DNA from: Thermomonas beijingensis | Lineage (GTDB): Bacteria > Pseudomonadota > Gammaproteobacteria > Xanthomonadales > Xanthomonadaceae | Assembly: GCF_020034655.1 (NCBI RefSeq) | Contig: NZ_JAIQDJ010000001.1 | Coordinates: 992,001 to 1,056,000 of the forward strand | Direction: 5' to 3' | DNA length: 64,000 nucleotides | Shown here: positions 8,571-17,167 of the stretch, one piece after another | Layout: each line of letters opens with the position of its first letter | Position numbering within the stretch: position 1 is the stretch's first letter | Notes under the pieces: model-generated | The model's database searches: none | What the model saw: the letters and a program-made list of their open reading frames with translations, nothing else | What the model was told of the DNA's origin: nothing | Made by a program: the position numbers and the translations under genes

Positions 8571-11426
8571 ATGAAGATGAACGCAACCTTGACAGCTGCT
8601 CCGCTACCCTCGAAAGAACTTGCGCCTCGCCGGCGCAAGGGTGCATTCGCGGGTGTTGCCGAGCAGCTGGCGCGGCTGTTGCCTGCCGGTGCGCGGGTCA
8701 AAGTGGAATGGCAGCATGCCGTGCTGGGCAAGGGCAATGACCTGTTTGGCGCCGGTGATCCACCGCAAGGCGCATTGCGGCTGCCATGGGTGGGGCCGGA
8801 AGGGATGGCGCTGTGTGTGGTGTTCAGCAGCCCGCAACTGATGAGCCAGGACGCCATCGAGCGTTGGTTGCATACCGCACGTCTGTTGATTGAGCAGGCC
8901 GCCAAGCTGGAATTGGCCAATCACAAGATCGACACCCTGCAGCGCTCGGAACAGTTGCGCCAAGCCTTGTATGAAATTGCCGACCTGGCCGGCAGTAATC
9001 TTGAGCTGTCGGTGATGTTGCGCCGCGTGCACGCCATCGTGGGCGAGTTGATGTACGCCGAGAATTTCTACATCGTGCGATACGACGATCGCCAGCAGAC
9101 GATGCGCTTCATCTACTTCGTTGATCAATTGGATCCATTCGTCAACGATCCGGATCAGGACATTCCGTTGCATGAGGGCGAAAACAGCCTGACTCTGCAT
9201 CTGCTGCGTTCCGGCGAGACCCTGCGCGGGCCCTCACGGTTGCTGCGGGAGACGTACGGGATCACCCATTCCGAGACCAGTGGCCCCGATAGTGCCGACT
9301 GGCTGGGAGTGCCGATGAGCCGCGACGAGCGCGTGGCCGGCGCCTTGGTCGTGCAGCACTACCGCGAATCCAACGCGTATAGCGAAGATGACCGCATCCT
9401 GTTGGCGTTCGTGGCGCAACACGTGTTGACTGCGCTGGAACGGCGTGAGGCACGCAACCGGCTGGAAGTACGGGTGGCGGAGCGCACCGCCGAACTGCAG
9501 CGCACCAACGAAGACTTGAAAGCGGAAGTGTTCGAGCGCAAGCGCATCCAGGAGATCCAGCGAGCGTTGTTCCGCATCGCCGAACTGTCGATGACCAGTG
9601 AAAGCCTGCGACATTTCTATGCCGAGGTGCATGAAGCGGTCAGCGGTTTGTTGTATGCACGCAATTTCTACATCGCCACGCTGTCTGAAGATGGCAGCAT
9701 GCTGGAATTTCCGTATTCGGTGGATGAACGTGATCAGGAGCGTCGGCCGCGCAAGCCTGCAGGTGGCTTGACTGAATATGTGTTGCGTACCGGCAAGCCG
9801 ATGTTGGCTGATCGTGACCAGATTGTGCGCTTGCAGAGCGAAGGCAAGGTGCGCGGACACGGCAGCATGGCGCAATGCTGGCTGGGTGTGCCATTGATGC
9901 ACGATGACAAGGTGGTGGGCGTACTTGCAGTACAAAGCTACTCGCGCGACATCATGTTCAACTACCGCGATCAGGACTTGCTGACCTTTGTCGCCATCCA
10001 CATCGGCAGTGGTTTGGCGCGCAAGCAGGCGCAAGACCGGTTGCTGCAAGCGCACTCCAGCTTGGAACAGCGCGTCAGTGAACGTACCCGTGAATTGGCC
10101 GAAGCCAACGCCGAACTGGTGGAGCAAATCGGTGAGCGTCTGCGCGCTGAGCGTAAATTGATTCATCAGGCCACGCATGATGTGCTGACCGGACTGCCCA
10201 ATCGGGTGCAACTGCTGGAACGGCTGGCGCGGGCGATCAGTGTGGCTGGCAGCACGTCGGACGTGTGTTTTGCCGTGCTGTTCATGGACTTGGACCGCTT
10301 CAAGCTGGTCAACGACAGCGTGGGGCACGCGGTTGGTGATGAATTGCTGGTCGAAGTCGGGCGGCGCATCGTGGGCAGCGTGCGCAGCAATGATGTGGTG
10401 TCGCGCTTGGGCGGCGATGAATTTGCCATTCTTGCGGAAGGGCTGGAAGGCCCGGAGATGGCGCAGGAGTTGGCTAACCGGGTGTTGGCCTCGCTCTCCA
10501 TTCCGGTTTGGGTGGGTGGGCGCGAGCTGTATCCGGGTGCCAGTATCGGGATTGCTGTTTGGCATCCGCGTTATCGCAGTGGCGAAGAAATGTTGCGTGA
10601 TGCCGATGCCGCGATGTATCGCGCCAAGAGTGATGGCCGCGACCGCTGTGCGATGTTCGATGAGCAAATGCATCGTGAAGCCATTCGCAGCTTGGATTTG
10701 GAAACCGACTTGCGACGTGCGATTCAGGCCGACCACTTCCTGCCGTATTACCAACCGATCGTCTGCTTGCAATCGGGTGAAATCATCGGCTACGAGGCAC
10801 TCCTGCGTTGGCAGCACGAGCAGCATGGCTTGCTCATGCCTGGCGAGTTCCTTGATGTGGGCGAAGACAGTGGCCTGATCGAACAAATTGACTGGTTGAT
10901 GTACACGCACGTCATCGCCGATATGGCCCGCCATGATCTGTCCGGCTATGTGGCCATCAACGTGTCGCCGCGCCATTTCAGGATTCCGGACTTTGCCGAT
11001 CGCCTGTTGGCATTGCTGGAAACCCATGCCGTTGCACCTGAGCGGTTGCGGGTGGAAATCACCGAAGTGGCCTTGCTGGACGATGCGCCACGCACCCTTG
11101 AATGTCTGGACTTGTTGCGTCGGCATGGTGTGCTGGCACAGTTGGATGATTTCGGTACTGGCTTCTCGGCGCTGTCGTATCTGCACCGCTTCCCGATTGC
11201 CAGTTTGAAAATTGATCGTAGTTTCGTGGCGGGATTGGATGGTGAAACCAGTACCGAAAGCGTCGCGGTGATCCGCGCCATCGTGGCACTGGCCACCAGT
11301 TTGGGCATTGAGCAGATTGCCGAAGGCGTGGAAACCATGCGGCAACGTGACCGCCTGAATGAACTGGGCTGTACCTATGCACAAGGGTATTTGTATAGTT
11401 TGCCGCAGCCATTGCCTGTGACGTGA
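8571..11426 (+). CDS. GAF-GAF-GGDEF-EAL cyclic-di-GMP enzyme
   Basis: 951 aa soluble protein. Two related GAF-type sensor modules (~120-300 and ~330-490) each end in a helical linker with VAERTAELQR / VSERTRELAE. They are followed by a diguanylate cyclase domain with intact GGDEF (VSRLGGDEFAIL) and a phosphodiesterase domain with intact EAL (IGYEALLRW) and the DDFGTGFSALSYL loop. Both catalytic motifs look complete, so it may make or break cyclic di-GMP depending on the GAF input. The start at 8571 (ATG) has an in-frame ATG two codons later. No signal peptide or membrane helix is seen. Confidence 0.92.
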   Translation: MKMNATLTAAPLPSKELAPRRRKGAFAGVAEQLARLLPAGARVKVEWQHAVLGKGNDLFGAGDPPQGALRLPWVGPEGMALCVVFSSPQLMSQDAIERWLHTARLLIEQAAKLELANHKIDTLQRSEQLRQALYEIADLAGSNLELSVMLRRVHAIVGELMYAENFYIVRYDDRQQTMRFIYFVDQLDPFVNDPDQDIPLHEGENSLTLHLLRSGETLRGPSRLLRETYGITHSETSGPDSADWLGVPMSRDERVAGALVVQHYRESNAYSEDDRILLAFVAQHVLTALERREARNRLEVRVAERTAELQRTNEDLKAEVFERKRIQEIQRALFRIAELSMTSESLRHFYAEVHEAVSGLLYARNFYIATLSEDGSMLEFPYSVDERDQERRPRKPAGGLTEYVLRTGKPMLADRDQIVRLQSEGKVRGHGSMAQCWLGVPLMHDDKVVGVLAVQSYSRDIMFNYRDQDLLTFVAIHIGSGLARKQAQDRLLQAHSSLEQRVSERTRELAEANAELVEQIGERLRAERKLIHQATHDVLTGLPNRVQLLERLARAISVAGSTSDVCFAVLFMDLDRFKLVNDSVGHAVGDELLVEVGRRIVGSVRSNDVVSRLGGDEFAILAEGLEGPEMAQELANRVLASLSIPVWVGGRELYPGASIGIAVWHPRYRSGEEMLRDADAAMYRAKSDGRDRCAMFDEQMHREAIRSLDLETDLRRAIQADHFLPYYQPIVCLQSGEIIGYEALLRWQHEQHGLLMPGEFLDVGEDSGLIEQIDWLMYTHVIADMARHDLSGYVAINVSPRHFRIPDFADRLLALLETHAVAPERLRVEITEVALLDDAPRTLECLDLLRRHGVLAQLDDFGTGFSALSYLHRFPIASLKIDRSFVAGLDGETSTESVAVIRAIVALATSLGIEQIAEGVETMRQRDRLNELGCTYAQGYLYSLPQPLPVT

Positions 11427-11439
11427 ATTTGCCCTGGCG

Positions 11440-12783
11440 TCAGGTATCCGGATCGGCGTGCAGCACTTGTAAGCGGAGTTGGCCATCACGCAAGCGTGCC
11501 TGCACGCGGTCGCCCACTTGTGCGTCTTCAACGCTGTGCAGCAGGCGGCCATCCGCATGCTGCAAGATGCTGTAGCCACGCGCCACCGTGGCTAGTGGGC
11601 TGATCGCGTGCAGTGAGCGCGCCAGCCCACGCAGATGCAAGGCGTCCTGTTGCAGGCGTTGCGCGATCAGTGCTTGTGGGCGGTGTTGCAGTTGCAACAA
11701 GCGTTCGCGCAGGTAGTCGATACGTTGCTGTGGATGCTGTGCACGCAGCACGGCATTGGCATGGCGTAGCGTGGCTGCACGCACTTCAAGCTGGCGTGCG
11801 ATGGCCGATTGCAGTCGCAGTTGGAGCTGTTGCGCACGTTGTGCAAGGGCGGTCAGCTGTGCTTGCGGGCGCAGCACCTGCAAGCGCAGGAAGGCGCGGT
11901 CGCAGCGCTGCATGGATTGGCGCAGCACCTGCGCTTGCTGGGCATGGAGTTGTCTGTGCAATCCAGTCAAGCGCGTGGCCAGCGCTGCTGCGTCGGGCGC
12001 CAATAATTCTGCGGCGGCCGAGGGCGTGGGGGCGCGCAGGTCAGCGGCAAAGTCGCTGAGTGAAAAATCGGTTTCATGGCCAATGGCGGAGATCACCGGC
12101 GTGCTGCACGCGGCAATCGTGCGCGCCAGTGTTTCGTCATTGAACGCCCACAAATCCTCCAGCGAGCCGCCGCCACGCGCCAGCAGCAGCACGTCGTAGC
12201 GGCCGCAGGCATCCGCACGTTGCAACATGTGCCGGATGTGCGCGGCCGCGGTGTCGCCTTGCACGGGCACCGGCAGCAGATCCACGTCGAGCAGTGGAAA
12301 GCGCCGGCGCAGCACACTGATGATGTCGCGAATCACCGCGCCAGAGGACGAGGTCAGGACCGCGATACGGCGCGGAAAGGCGGGCAGGGCGCGTTTGCGC
12401 TGTGCATCGAACAGACCTTCGGCTTGCAGCTTGGCCAGCAACAGGTCATAGGCGCGTCGCAGCGCACCTTCACCGGCGTCTTCCATGCTGTCCAGCACCA
12501 TCTGATAGTCGCCGCGTGCCTCGTACAGGGTCAAACGCCCGCGGACCAATACGTTCAGGCCATCCCGCGGGGTGAAGTTCAACCATTGGCTCTTCGGCTT
12601 GAACAGCGCACAACGCACCTGCGCGCGTGCATCTTTCAGGGTGAAATACAGATGCCCGGACGCCGGTCGCGCCAAGTTGCCGATTTCACCTTCCACCAGC
12701 ACATTCGGGAAGCTGCCCTCGAGCAGGTCGCGGGCCAACGTGTTGAGCTGGGCGGGGGTCAGGATGCGGTCATCGCGGGTCAT
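11440..12783 (-). CDS. xseA: exodeoxyribonuclease VII large subunit
   Basis: 447 aa, normal length. The N-terminal OB-fold (~5-105, [13 protein letters not shown]) is followed by the catalytic domain with [13 protein letters not shown] and [31 protein letters not shown], both hallmarks (quoted in parts). The C-terminal half is Gln/Leu-rich coiled coil. With XseB it degrades single-stranded DNA from both ends. The start is the ATG at 12783; the frame stays open beyond it but runs antisense into ispG. It is divergent from ispG. Confidence 0.95.
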   Translation of the reverse strand: MTRDDRILTPAQLNTLARDLLEGSFPNVLVEGEIGNLARPASGHLYFTLKDARAQVRCALFKPKSQWLNFTPRDGLNVLVRGRLTLYEARGDYQMVLDSMEDAGEGALRRAYDLLLAKLQAEGLFDAQRKRALPAFPRRIAVLTSSSGAVIRDIISVLRRRFPLLDVDLLPVPVQGDTAAAHIRHMLQRADACGRYDVLLLARGGGSLEDLWAFNDETLARTIAACSTPVISAIGHETDFSLSDFAADLRAPTPSAAAELLAPDAAALATRLTGLHRQLHAQQAQVLRQSMQRCDRAFLRLQVLRPQAQLTALAQRAQQLQLRLQSAIARQLEVRAATLRHANAVLRAQHPQQRIDYLRERLLQLQHRPQALIAQRLQQDALHLRGLARSLHAISPLATVARGYSILQHADGRLLHSVEDAQVGDRVQARLRDGQLRLQVLHADPDT

Positions 12784-12867
12784 GCGGCATCGTAGCGTCA
12801 ATGCCTGCGGAATTGCCTGTGGGTTGTCCACATCATGTGATGACCTGGCAATAGGTAAAATAGCCAC

Positions 12868-14121
12868 ATGACTCAACATTCCCAAGACCGCTTCGGCCCG
12901 CTGACCCGTCGCATCACCCGCCCCGTGGTCATCGGTGGGGTACAAGTGGGGGGCGGTGCGCCGGTGGTGGTGCAGTCCATGACCAATACCGACACCGCCG
13001 ACGTGGCCAGCACCGTCAAGCAGATCGGCGAGTTGTGGCGCGCTGGCAGTGAACTGGTGCGGGTGACGGTCAATACCACCGAGGCCGCAGCGGCGATTCC
13101 GCGCATCGTCGACAAGCTGGCGATGATGGGCATCCACGTACCGATCATCGGCGACTTCCATTACAACGGGCACACCTTGCTGGCCGGCGAGCCGGCCTGC
13201 GCGCAGGCGCTGGCGAAGTACCGCATCAACCCCGGCAATGTGGGTTTCGGCAAAAAGAAAGACACCCAGTTTGCGCAGTTGATCGAGTTTGCCATTCAGT
13301 ACGGCAAGCCGGTGCGCATTGGGGCCAATTGGGGCTCGCTGGACCAAGCCTTGGCGGCGCGCCTGATGGATGAAAACGCGCAGCGCGCCATGCCATGGGA
13401 CGCCGGCCGGGTGATGCGCGAAGCACTGATCCTGTCTGCACTGGAATCGGCGCAGCGCGCAGTGGAGCTGGGCCTGCCGGCCGAGCGCATCATTCTCAGC
13501 GCCAAGGTCAGTGGCGTGCAGGAGCTGGTGGCGGTGTATCGCGATTTGTCCATGCGCAGCGATTTCGCCCTGCATCTGGGCCTGACCGAGGCCGGCATTG
13601 GCAGCAAGGGCGTAGTGGCGTCGAGTGCTGCACTGGGTGTGCTGCTGCAGGAAGGTATTGGCGACACCATCCGCATTTCACTCACGCCCGAGCCTGGCGC
13701 CTCGCGCACGCAGGAAGTGATCGTGGCACAGGAGCTGCTGCAGACCATGGGCCTGCGTGCGTTCACGCCAATGGTGACCGCCTGCCCGGGGTGCGGCCGC
13801 ACCACCTCGGAGTTTTTCCAGGAGTTGGCGAAGGTGGTGCAGGAGCATGTGCGCGGCAAGATGCCGGAATGGAAAATCAGCCACCCCGGTGCGGAGAACA
13901 TGACGCTGGCGGTGATGGGCTGCGTGGTCAACGGGCCGGGGGAGTCGCGCCACGCCAATATCGGAATCAGCCTGCCGGGCACCGGCGAAGCACCGTCGGC
14001 ACCGGTATTCGTGGATGGCCAAAAGTCGGTGACCCTGCGCGGTGACAACATTGCCCGTGAGTTCATCGGTCTGATCGATGATTACGTGGATTCGCACTAT
14101 GGCGTGGCGCAACGCGGCTGA
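12868..14121 (+). CDS. ispG: (E)-4-hydroxy-3-methylbut-2-enyl-diphosphate synthase
   Basis: 417 aa. Converts MEcPP to HMBPP in the MEP isoprenoid pathway using a [4Fe-4S] cluster. The N-terminal [14 protein letters not shown] motif and the cluster cysteines in ACPGCGRT and [11 protein letters not shown] are present. A TAAAAT hexamer at 12856-12861 ends only 6 nt before the ATG; if it is the -10, the mRNA would be nearly leaderless, but no good -35 is visible at the right distance. The length is that of the bacterial IspG type without the plant insert. Confidence 0.96.
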   Translation: MTQHSQDRFGPLTRRITRPVVIGGVQVGGGAPVVVQSMTNTDTADVASTVKQIGELWRAGSELVRVTVNTTEAAAAIPRIVDKLAMMGIHVPIIGDFHYNGHTLLAGEPACAQALAKYRINPGNVGFGKKKDTQFAQLIEFAIQYGKPVRIGANWGSLDQALAARLMDENAQRAMPWDAGRVMREALILSALESAQRAVELGLPAERIILSAKVSGVQELVAVYRDLSMRSDFALHLGLTEAGIGSKGVVASSAALGVLLQEGIGDTIRISLTPEPGASRTQEVIVAQELLQTMGLRAFTPMVTACPGCGRTTSEFFQELAKVVQEHVRGKMPEWKISHPGAENMTLAVMGCVVNGPGESRHANIGISLPGTGEAPSAPVFVDGQKSVTLRGDNIAREFIGLIDDYVDSHYGVAQRG

Positions 14122-14177
14122 CCCGTCGCGGCGGCGTACTGCGTTAACATCCAGTATCCAGACACGTCGGGGGGACG

Positions 14178-16145
14178 ATGATGGACGCCAAACGCGGTGG
14201 CGCACCGCTGTATCTGCATATCACGCTGTTGGCGGTGGGGCTGGTGGCTGCCACGGGTAGCGTGATGCTCTGGTTTGGCGATCTGGTGCCGGGGATCTGG
14301 GAGTTTGTAGTGCTGTTGGCGGTAGCCGCATTGGTGGCGCTACTGATGGCGCGACGGATCACCGCACCTTTGACCCGGTTGGCGCGCGAAGCCGAAGCCG
14401 TGCGCCGTTTTGATTTTACCGACCACCCGCTGATCCATTCCGCAGTGCGCGAAATCGGGGAGTTGGCATACGGGTTTGATTTGATGCGCGATGCGATGCG
14501 TCGCTTTCTACGTATCAACCGACGATTGGCGATTGAGACCGATTTCGATGCACTGCGGCCATGGTTGCTGGATAAATTGGTGGACATCGCCGGTGCGTGT
14601 GGTGGCTTGCTGTACTTGGCTGATGCCAGTGGCGAAGAACTGCGCGCTGCCGCACTGGATGTCGAAGGTGGCAAGGCCAAGCCTGCCCCTGATTTGCCGC
14701 CACTGGATCCCAAGGCGATGCCGGAGGCGATGGCGCGGGCACGTGCGTATTTGCAGCGGGTCAGTAGCCACCTGAGCACGCAGGAATTGGCCACACTGGG
14801 TGTGGATTCCCGATTTTCCAACGCAACCGCACTGGTGGTGCCATTGCTGGATCGGCGTGAATCATTGTTGGGTATGCTGGTGCTGTTCAAGGACGGTGAG
14901 GTGGATGCCACCAGCGCCAGTTTCATCGAGGCCTTGGCCGCCAGTGCCGCTACTGCGCTGGAAACCCAAGAGCTGTTGCGCGCACAAAAGGCGATGGTGG
15001 ACGCCACCATTCGCATGGTCGCCGATGCCATCGACGCCAAGAGCCCGTACACCGGCGGGCATTGCACCCGCGTCCCCGAATTGACCTTCATGCTGGCACG
15101 CGCGGCTTGCGACAAGACCGATGGGCCGTTTGCCAACTACACCCTGGATGAAGAGCAGTGGGAAGCGTTGTACATCGCCGGATGGCTGCATGACTGCGGC
15201 AAGGTGACCACGCCTGAATACGTGGTGGACAAGGCGACCAAGTTGGAAACGGTGAACAATCGAATCCACGAGATTCGTACCCGCTTCGAGGTGCTCAAGC
15301 GCGATGCGCAGATCGACTACTGGCGTGAACTTGCACAGGGCGGCGATGAGGCAGCACTGCGCTTGCAACGGGATGCGCGGCTGCAAGCGCTGGACCAAGA
15401 CTTCGCCTTTGTCGCCGACTGCAATGTGGGCAGCGAGTTCATGTCCGACCAGAAGATGGAGCGCCTGCGCGAGATCGCCAAATATGCGTGGTTGCGTACA
15501 CTGGATGATCGCGTGGGCTTGTCGCGCGATGAATTGTCGCGCTACACCGAGCCACCGTTGCCATTGCCGGTGCAGGAGTTTTTGCTGGCCGATAAACCCG
15601 AGCACCGCATCGCCAGGCCGGTGTCCGAGCAGATGCCGGAAAGCAGTCGCTGGGGCTTTGCGATGAGCGTGCCGGAGTTGCTGTACAACCACGGCGAGTT
15701 GCATAACCTGAGCATTCGGCGCGGCACGCTGACCGAAGAAGAGCGCTACAAGATCAACCAGCACATCGTGCTTACTATCACTATGCTGGATGCGTTGCCG
15801 CTGCCACGCCATCTGCGTGCGGTACCGGAAATTGCCGGTGGCCACCACGAAAAGCTCGACGGTACCGGCTACCCGCGCCGCTTGAATGCGGGGCAGTTGT
15901 GCCCGGAGGCACGCATGATGGCGATTGCCGACATTTTCGAAGCACTGACCGCAGCTGATCGCCCCTACAAATCGGGCAAGACGTTGCCTGAGGCGTTGTC
16001 GATCATGGCCAAGATGTGCCGCGAGCAACATCTGGATCCCGACTTGTTCGCGTTGTTCCTGCGCTCGGGTGTGTATCGCGAGTATGCAGAAAAATACCTC
16101 AGCGCCGAGCAGTTGGCGGCGGTACGGATTGAGGAGTATCTGTAA
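14178..16145 (+). CDS. membrane HAMP-GAF-HD-GYP cyclic-di-GMP phosphodiesterase
   Basis: 655 aa. Two N-terminal membrane helices (~10-36 and ~38-60), a HAMP-like linker, a GAF-like domain (~110-260) and an HD-GYP domain with LHDCGKV and HHEKLDGTGYP. The final motif reads GTGYP, one of the accepted HD-GYP variants. The metal-binding HD is intact, so the protein is likely to hydrolyse cyclic di-GMP to GMP. A ~120-residue stretch separates the HD and GYP parts, longer than in the smallest members. The start has two ATGs in tandem (14178, 14181) behind a G-rich ribosome site. Confidence 0.88.
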   Translation: MMDAKRGGAPLYLHITLLAVGLVAATGSVMLWFGDLVPGIWEFVVLLAVAALVALLMARRITAPLTRLAREAEAVRRFDFTDHPLIHSAVREIGELAYGFDLMRDAMRRFLRINRRLAIETDFDALRPWLLDKLVDIAGACGGLLYLADASGEELRAAALDVEGGKAKPAPDLPPLDPKAMPEAMARARAYLQRVSSHLSTQELATLGVDSRFSNATALVVPLLDRRESLLGMLVLFKDGEVDATSASFIEALAASAATALETQELLRAQKAMVDATIRMVADAIDAKSPYTGGHCTRVPELTFMLARAACDKTDGPFANYTLDEEQWEALYIAGWLHDCGKVTTPEYVVDKATKLETVNNRIHEIRTRFEVLKRDAQIDYWRELAQGGDEAALRLQRDARLQALDQDFAFVADCNVGSEFMSDQKMERLREIAKYAWLRTLDDRVGLSRDELSRYTEPPLPLPVQEFLLADKPEHRIARPVSEQMPESSRWGFAMSVPELLYNHGELHNLSIRRGTLTEEERYKINQHIVLTITMLDALPLPRHLRAVPEIAGGHHEKLDGTGYPRRLNAGQLCPEARMMAIADIFEALTAADRPYKSGKTLPEALSIMAKMCREQHLDPDLFALFLRSGVYREYAEKYLSAEQLAAVRIEEYL

Positions 16146-16168
16146 CCGCAGGCTCCGTGGTGGCTAGC

Positions 16169-17068
16169 TCAGGCTTCAGTGCAGACGCGGTTGCGGCCAG
16201 CGTGCTTGGCACGGTACAGCGCGGCATCGGCGGTGGCCATCAGCGCGCTGCGCGATTCACGGTCGGGAGCCAGCACGGCAACGCCGATGCTGATGGTGAT
16301 CTGCTGTTGATCGCCAGCGATCTCGAAGCTGGTATTGGCAACCGCAAGACGCAAGCGTTCGGCACATTCCCGGGTTGTTTCCAAATCACATTCGGGCAGC
16401 AGCAGGGCAAATTCCTCGCCCCCAATGCGGGCAGCAACATCTTCGCTGCGCGCATGGGCGCGAATGATAGTGGCAATACCGCGCAACACATCATCCCCTT
16501 GGATATGGCCGTAGCGGTCGTTGATCGGCTTGAACAAATCCACATCAATAATGCACAGCGCCAGTGGTCGCTGATGGCGCAGGGCGCGACCAATTTCTTT
16601 TTCTGCCATTTCGCAGAAATGCCGGCGATTGCAGAGATCGGTCAGCGCATCGTGGATCGCCAGTTGATAGATTTCTTCGTGGTAGCTGGCCTCTACGCTG
16701 TCGTGGCTGATGAACTTCAAAATGCTTTCACCCACCGTAATCTGATCGCCATCGACCAGCGCCTGCTCGTGCTCAAGCCGCGCATCATTGAGGCGGGTGG
16801 GGTTGGTCGCACCGAGGTCACGCACTACATAGCGGTCGCCATCCAACCGAATTTCGCAATGCTGCCGCGATACGCTTTTATGTGCGATCTGCAAATCGGC
16901 CTCTGGGGTGCGGCCAATGCGTACCGGCAAGCCCCCGATATCCAGACGCCGCCCCAGTCCCTCGCCATGGATCACCACGACGCAGGCCGTGCGTTGCGCG
17001 GCGCGCATCGGGCCATCGCTATACAGCGTGCGCTGGGTGGTCTCGGTTTGGTCGTGATCTTGGCTCAT
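16169..17068 (-). CDS. FHA-GGDEF diguanylate cyclase
   Basis: 299 aa from the ATG at 17068; an in-frame ATG at 17116 could extend it by 16 residues. Residues ~25-120 form a forkhead-associated domain (VRIGRTPEADLQIAHKSVSRQHCEI in two parts, with the Ser/His phosphothreonine pocket). The rest is a GGDEF domain whose active site reads GGEEF, a functional variant. FHA domains bind phosphothreonine, and the divergently transcribed neighbour is a Ser/Thr kinase, so kinase-controlled cyclic-di-GMP synthesis is a reasonable inference. Confidence 0.88.
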   Translation of the reverse strand: MSQDHDQTETTQRTLYSDGPMRAAQRTACVVVIHGEGLGRRLDIGGLPVRIGRTPEADLQIAHKSVSRQHCEIRLDGDRYVVRDLGATNPTRLNDARLEHEQALVDGDQITVGESILKFISHDSVEASYHEEIYQLAIHDALTDLCNRRHFCEMAEKEIGRALRHQRPLALCIIDVDLFKPINDRYGHIQGDDVLRGIATIIRAHARSEDVAARIGGEEFALLLPECDLETTRECAERLRLAVANTSFEIAGDQQQITISIGVAVLAPDRESRSALMATADAALYRAKHAGRNRVCTEA

Positions 17069-17167
17069 GCAGACGGTTCGCGTGGGTGTTCCGAGTGTAG
17101 CGCCTGTTAATGGCATGATGCGTGGCCCGAGTGGCAAATCGCACAGTTCGTGAAGTGGACTTACGCC

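Noticed and set aside
9234..11579. 781-aa open frame antisense to the GGDEF-EAL gene
   Set aside because: Shadow of a high-GC coding region; the sense frame has intact GGDEF and EAL motifs.
12784..13575. N-terminal extension of xseA
   Set aside because: The frame is open but lies antisense to ispG; XseA family proteins start at the ATG at 12783.
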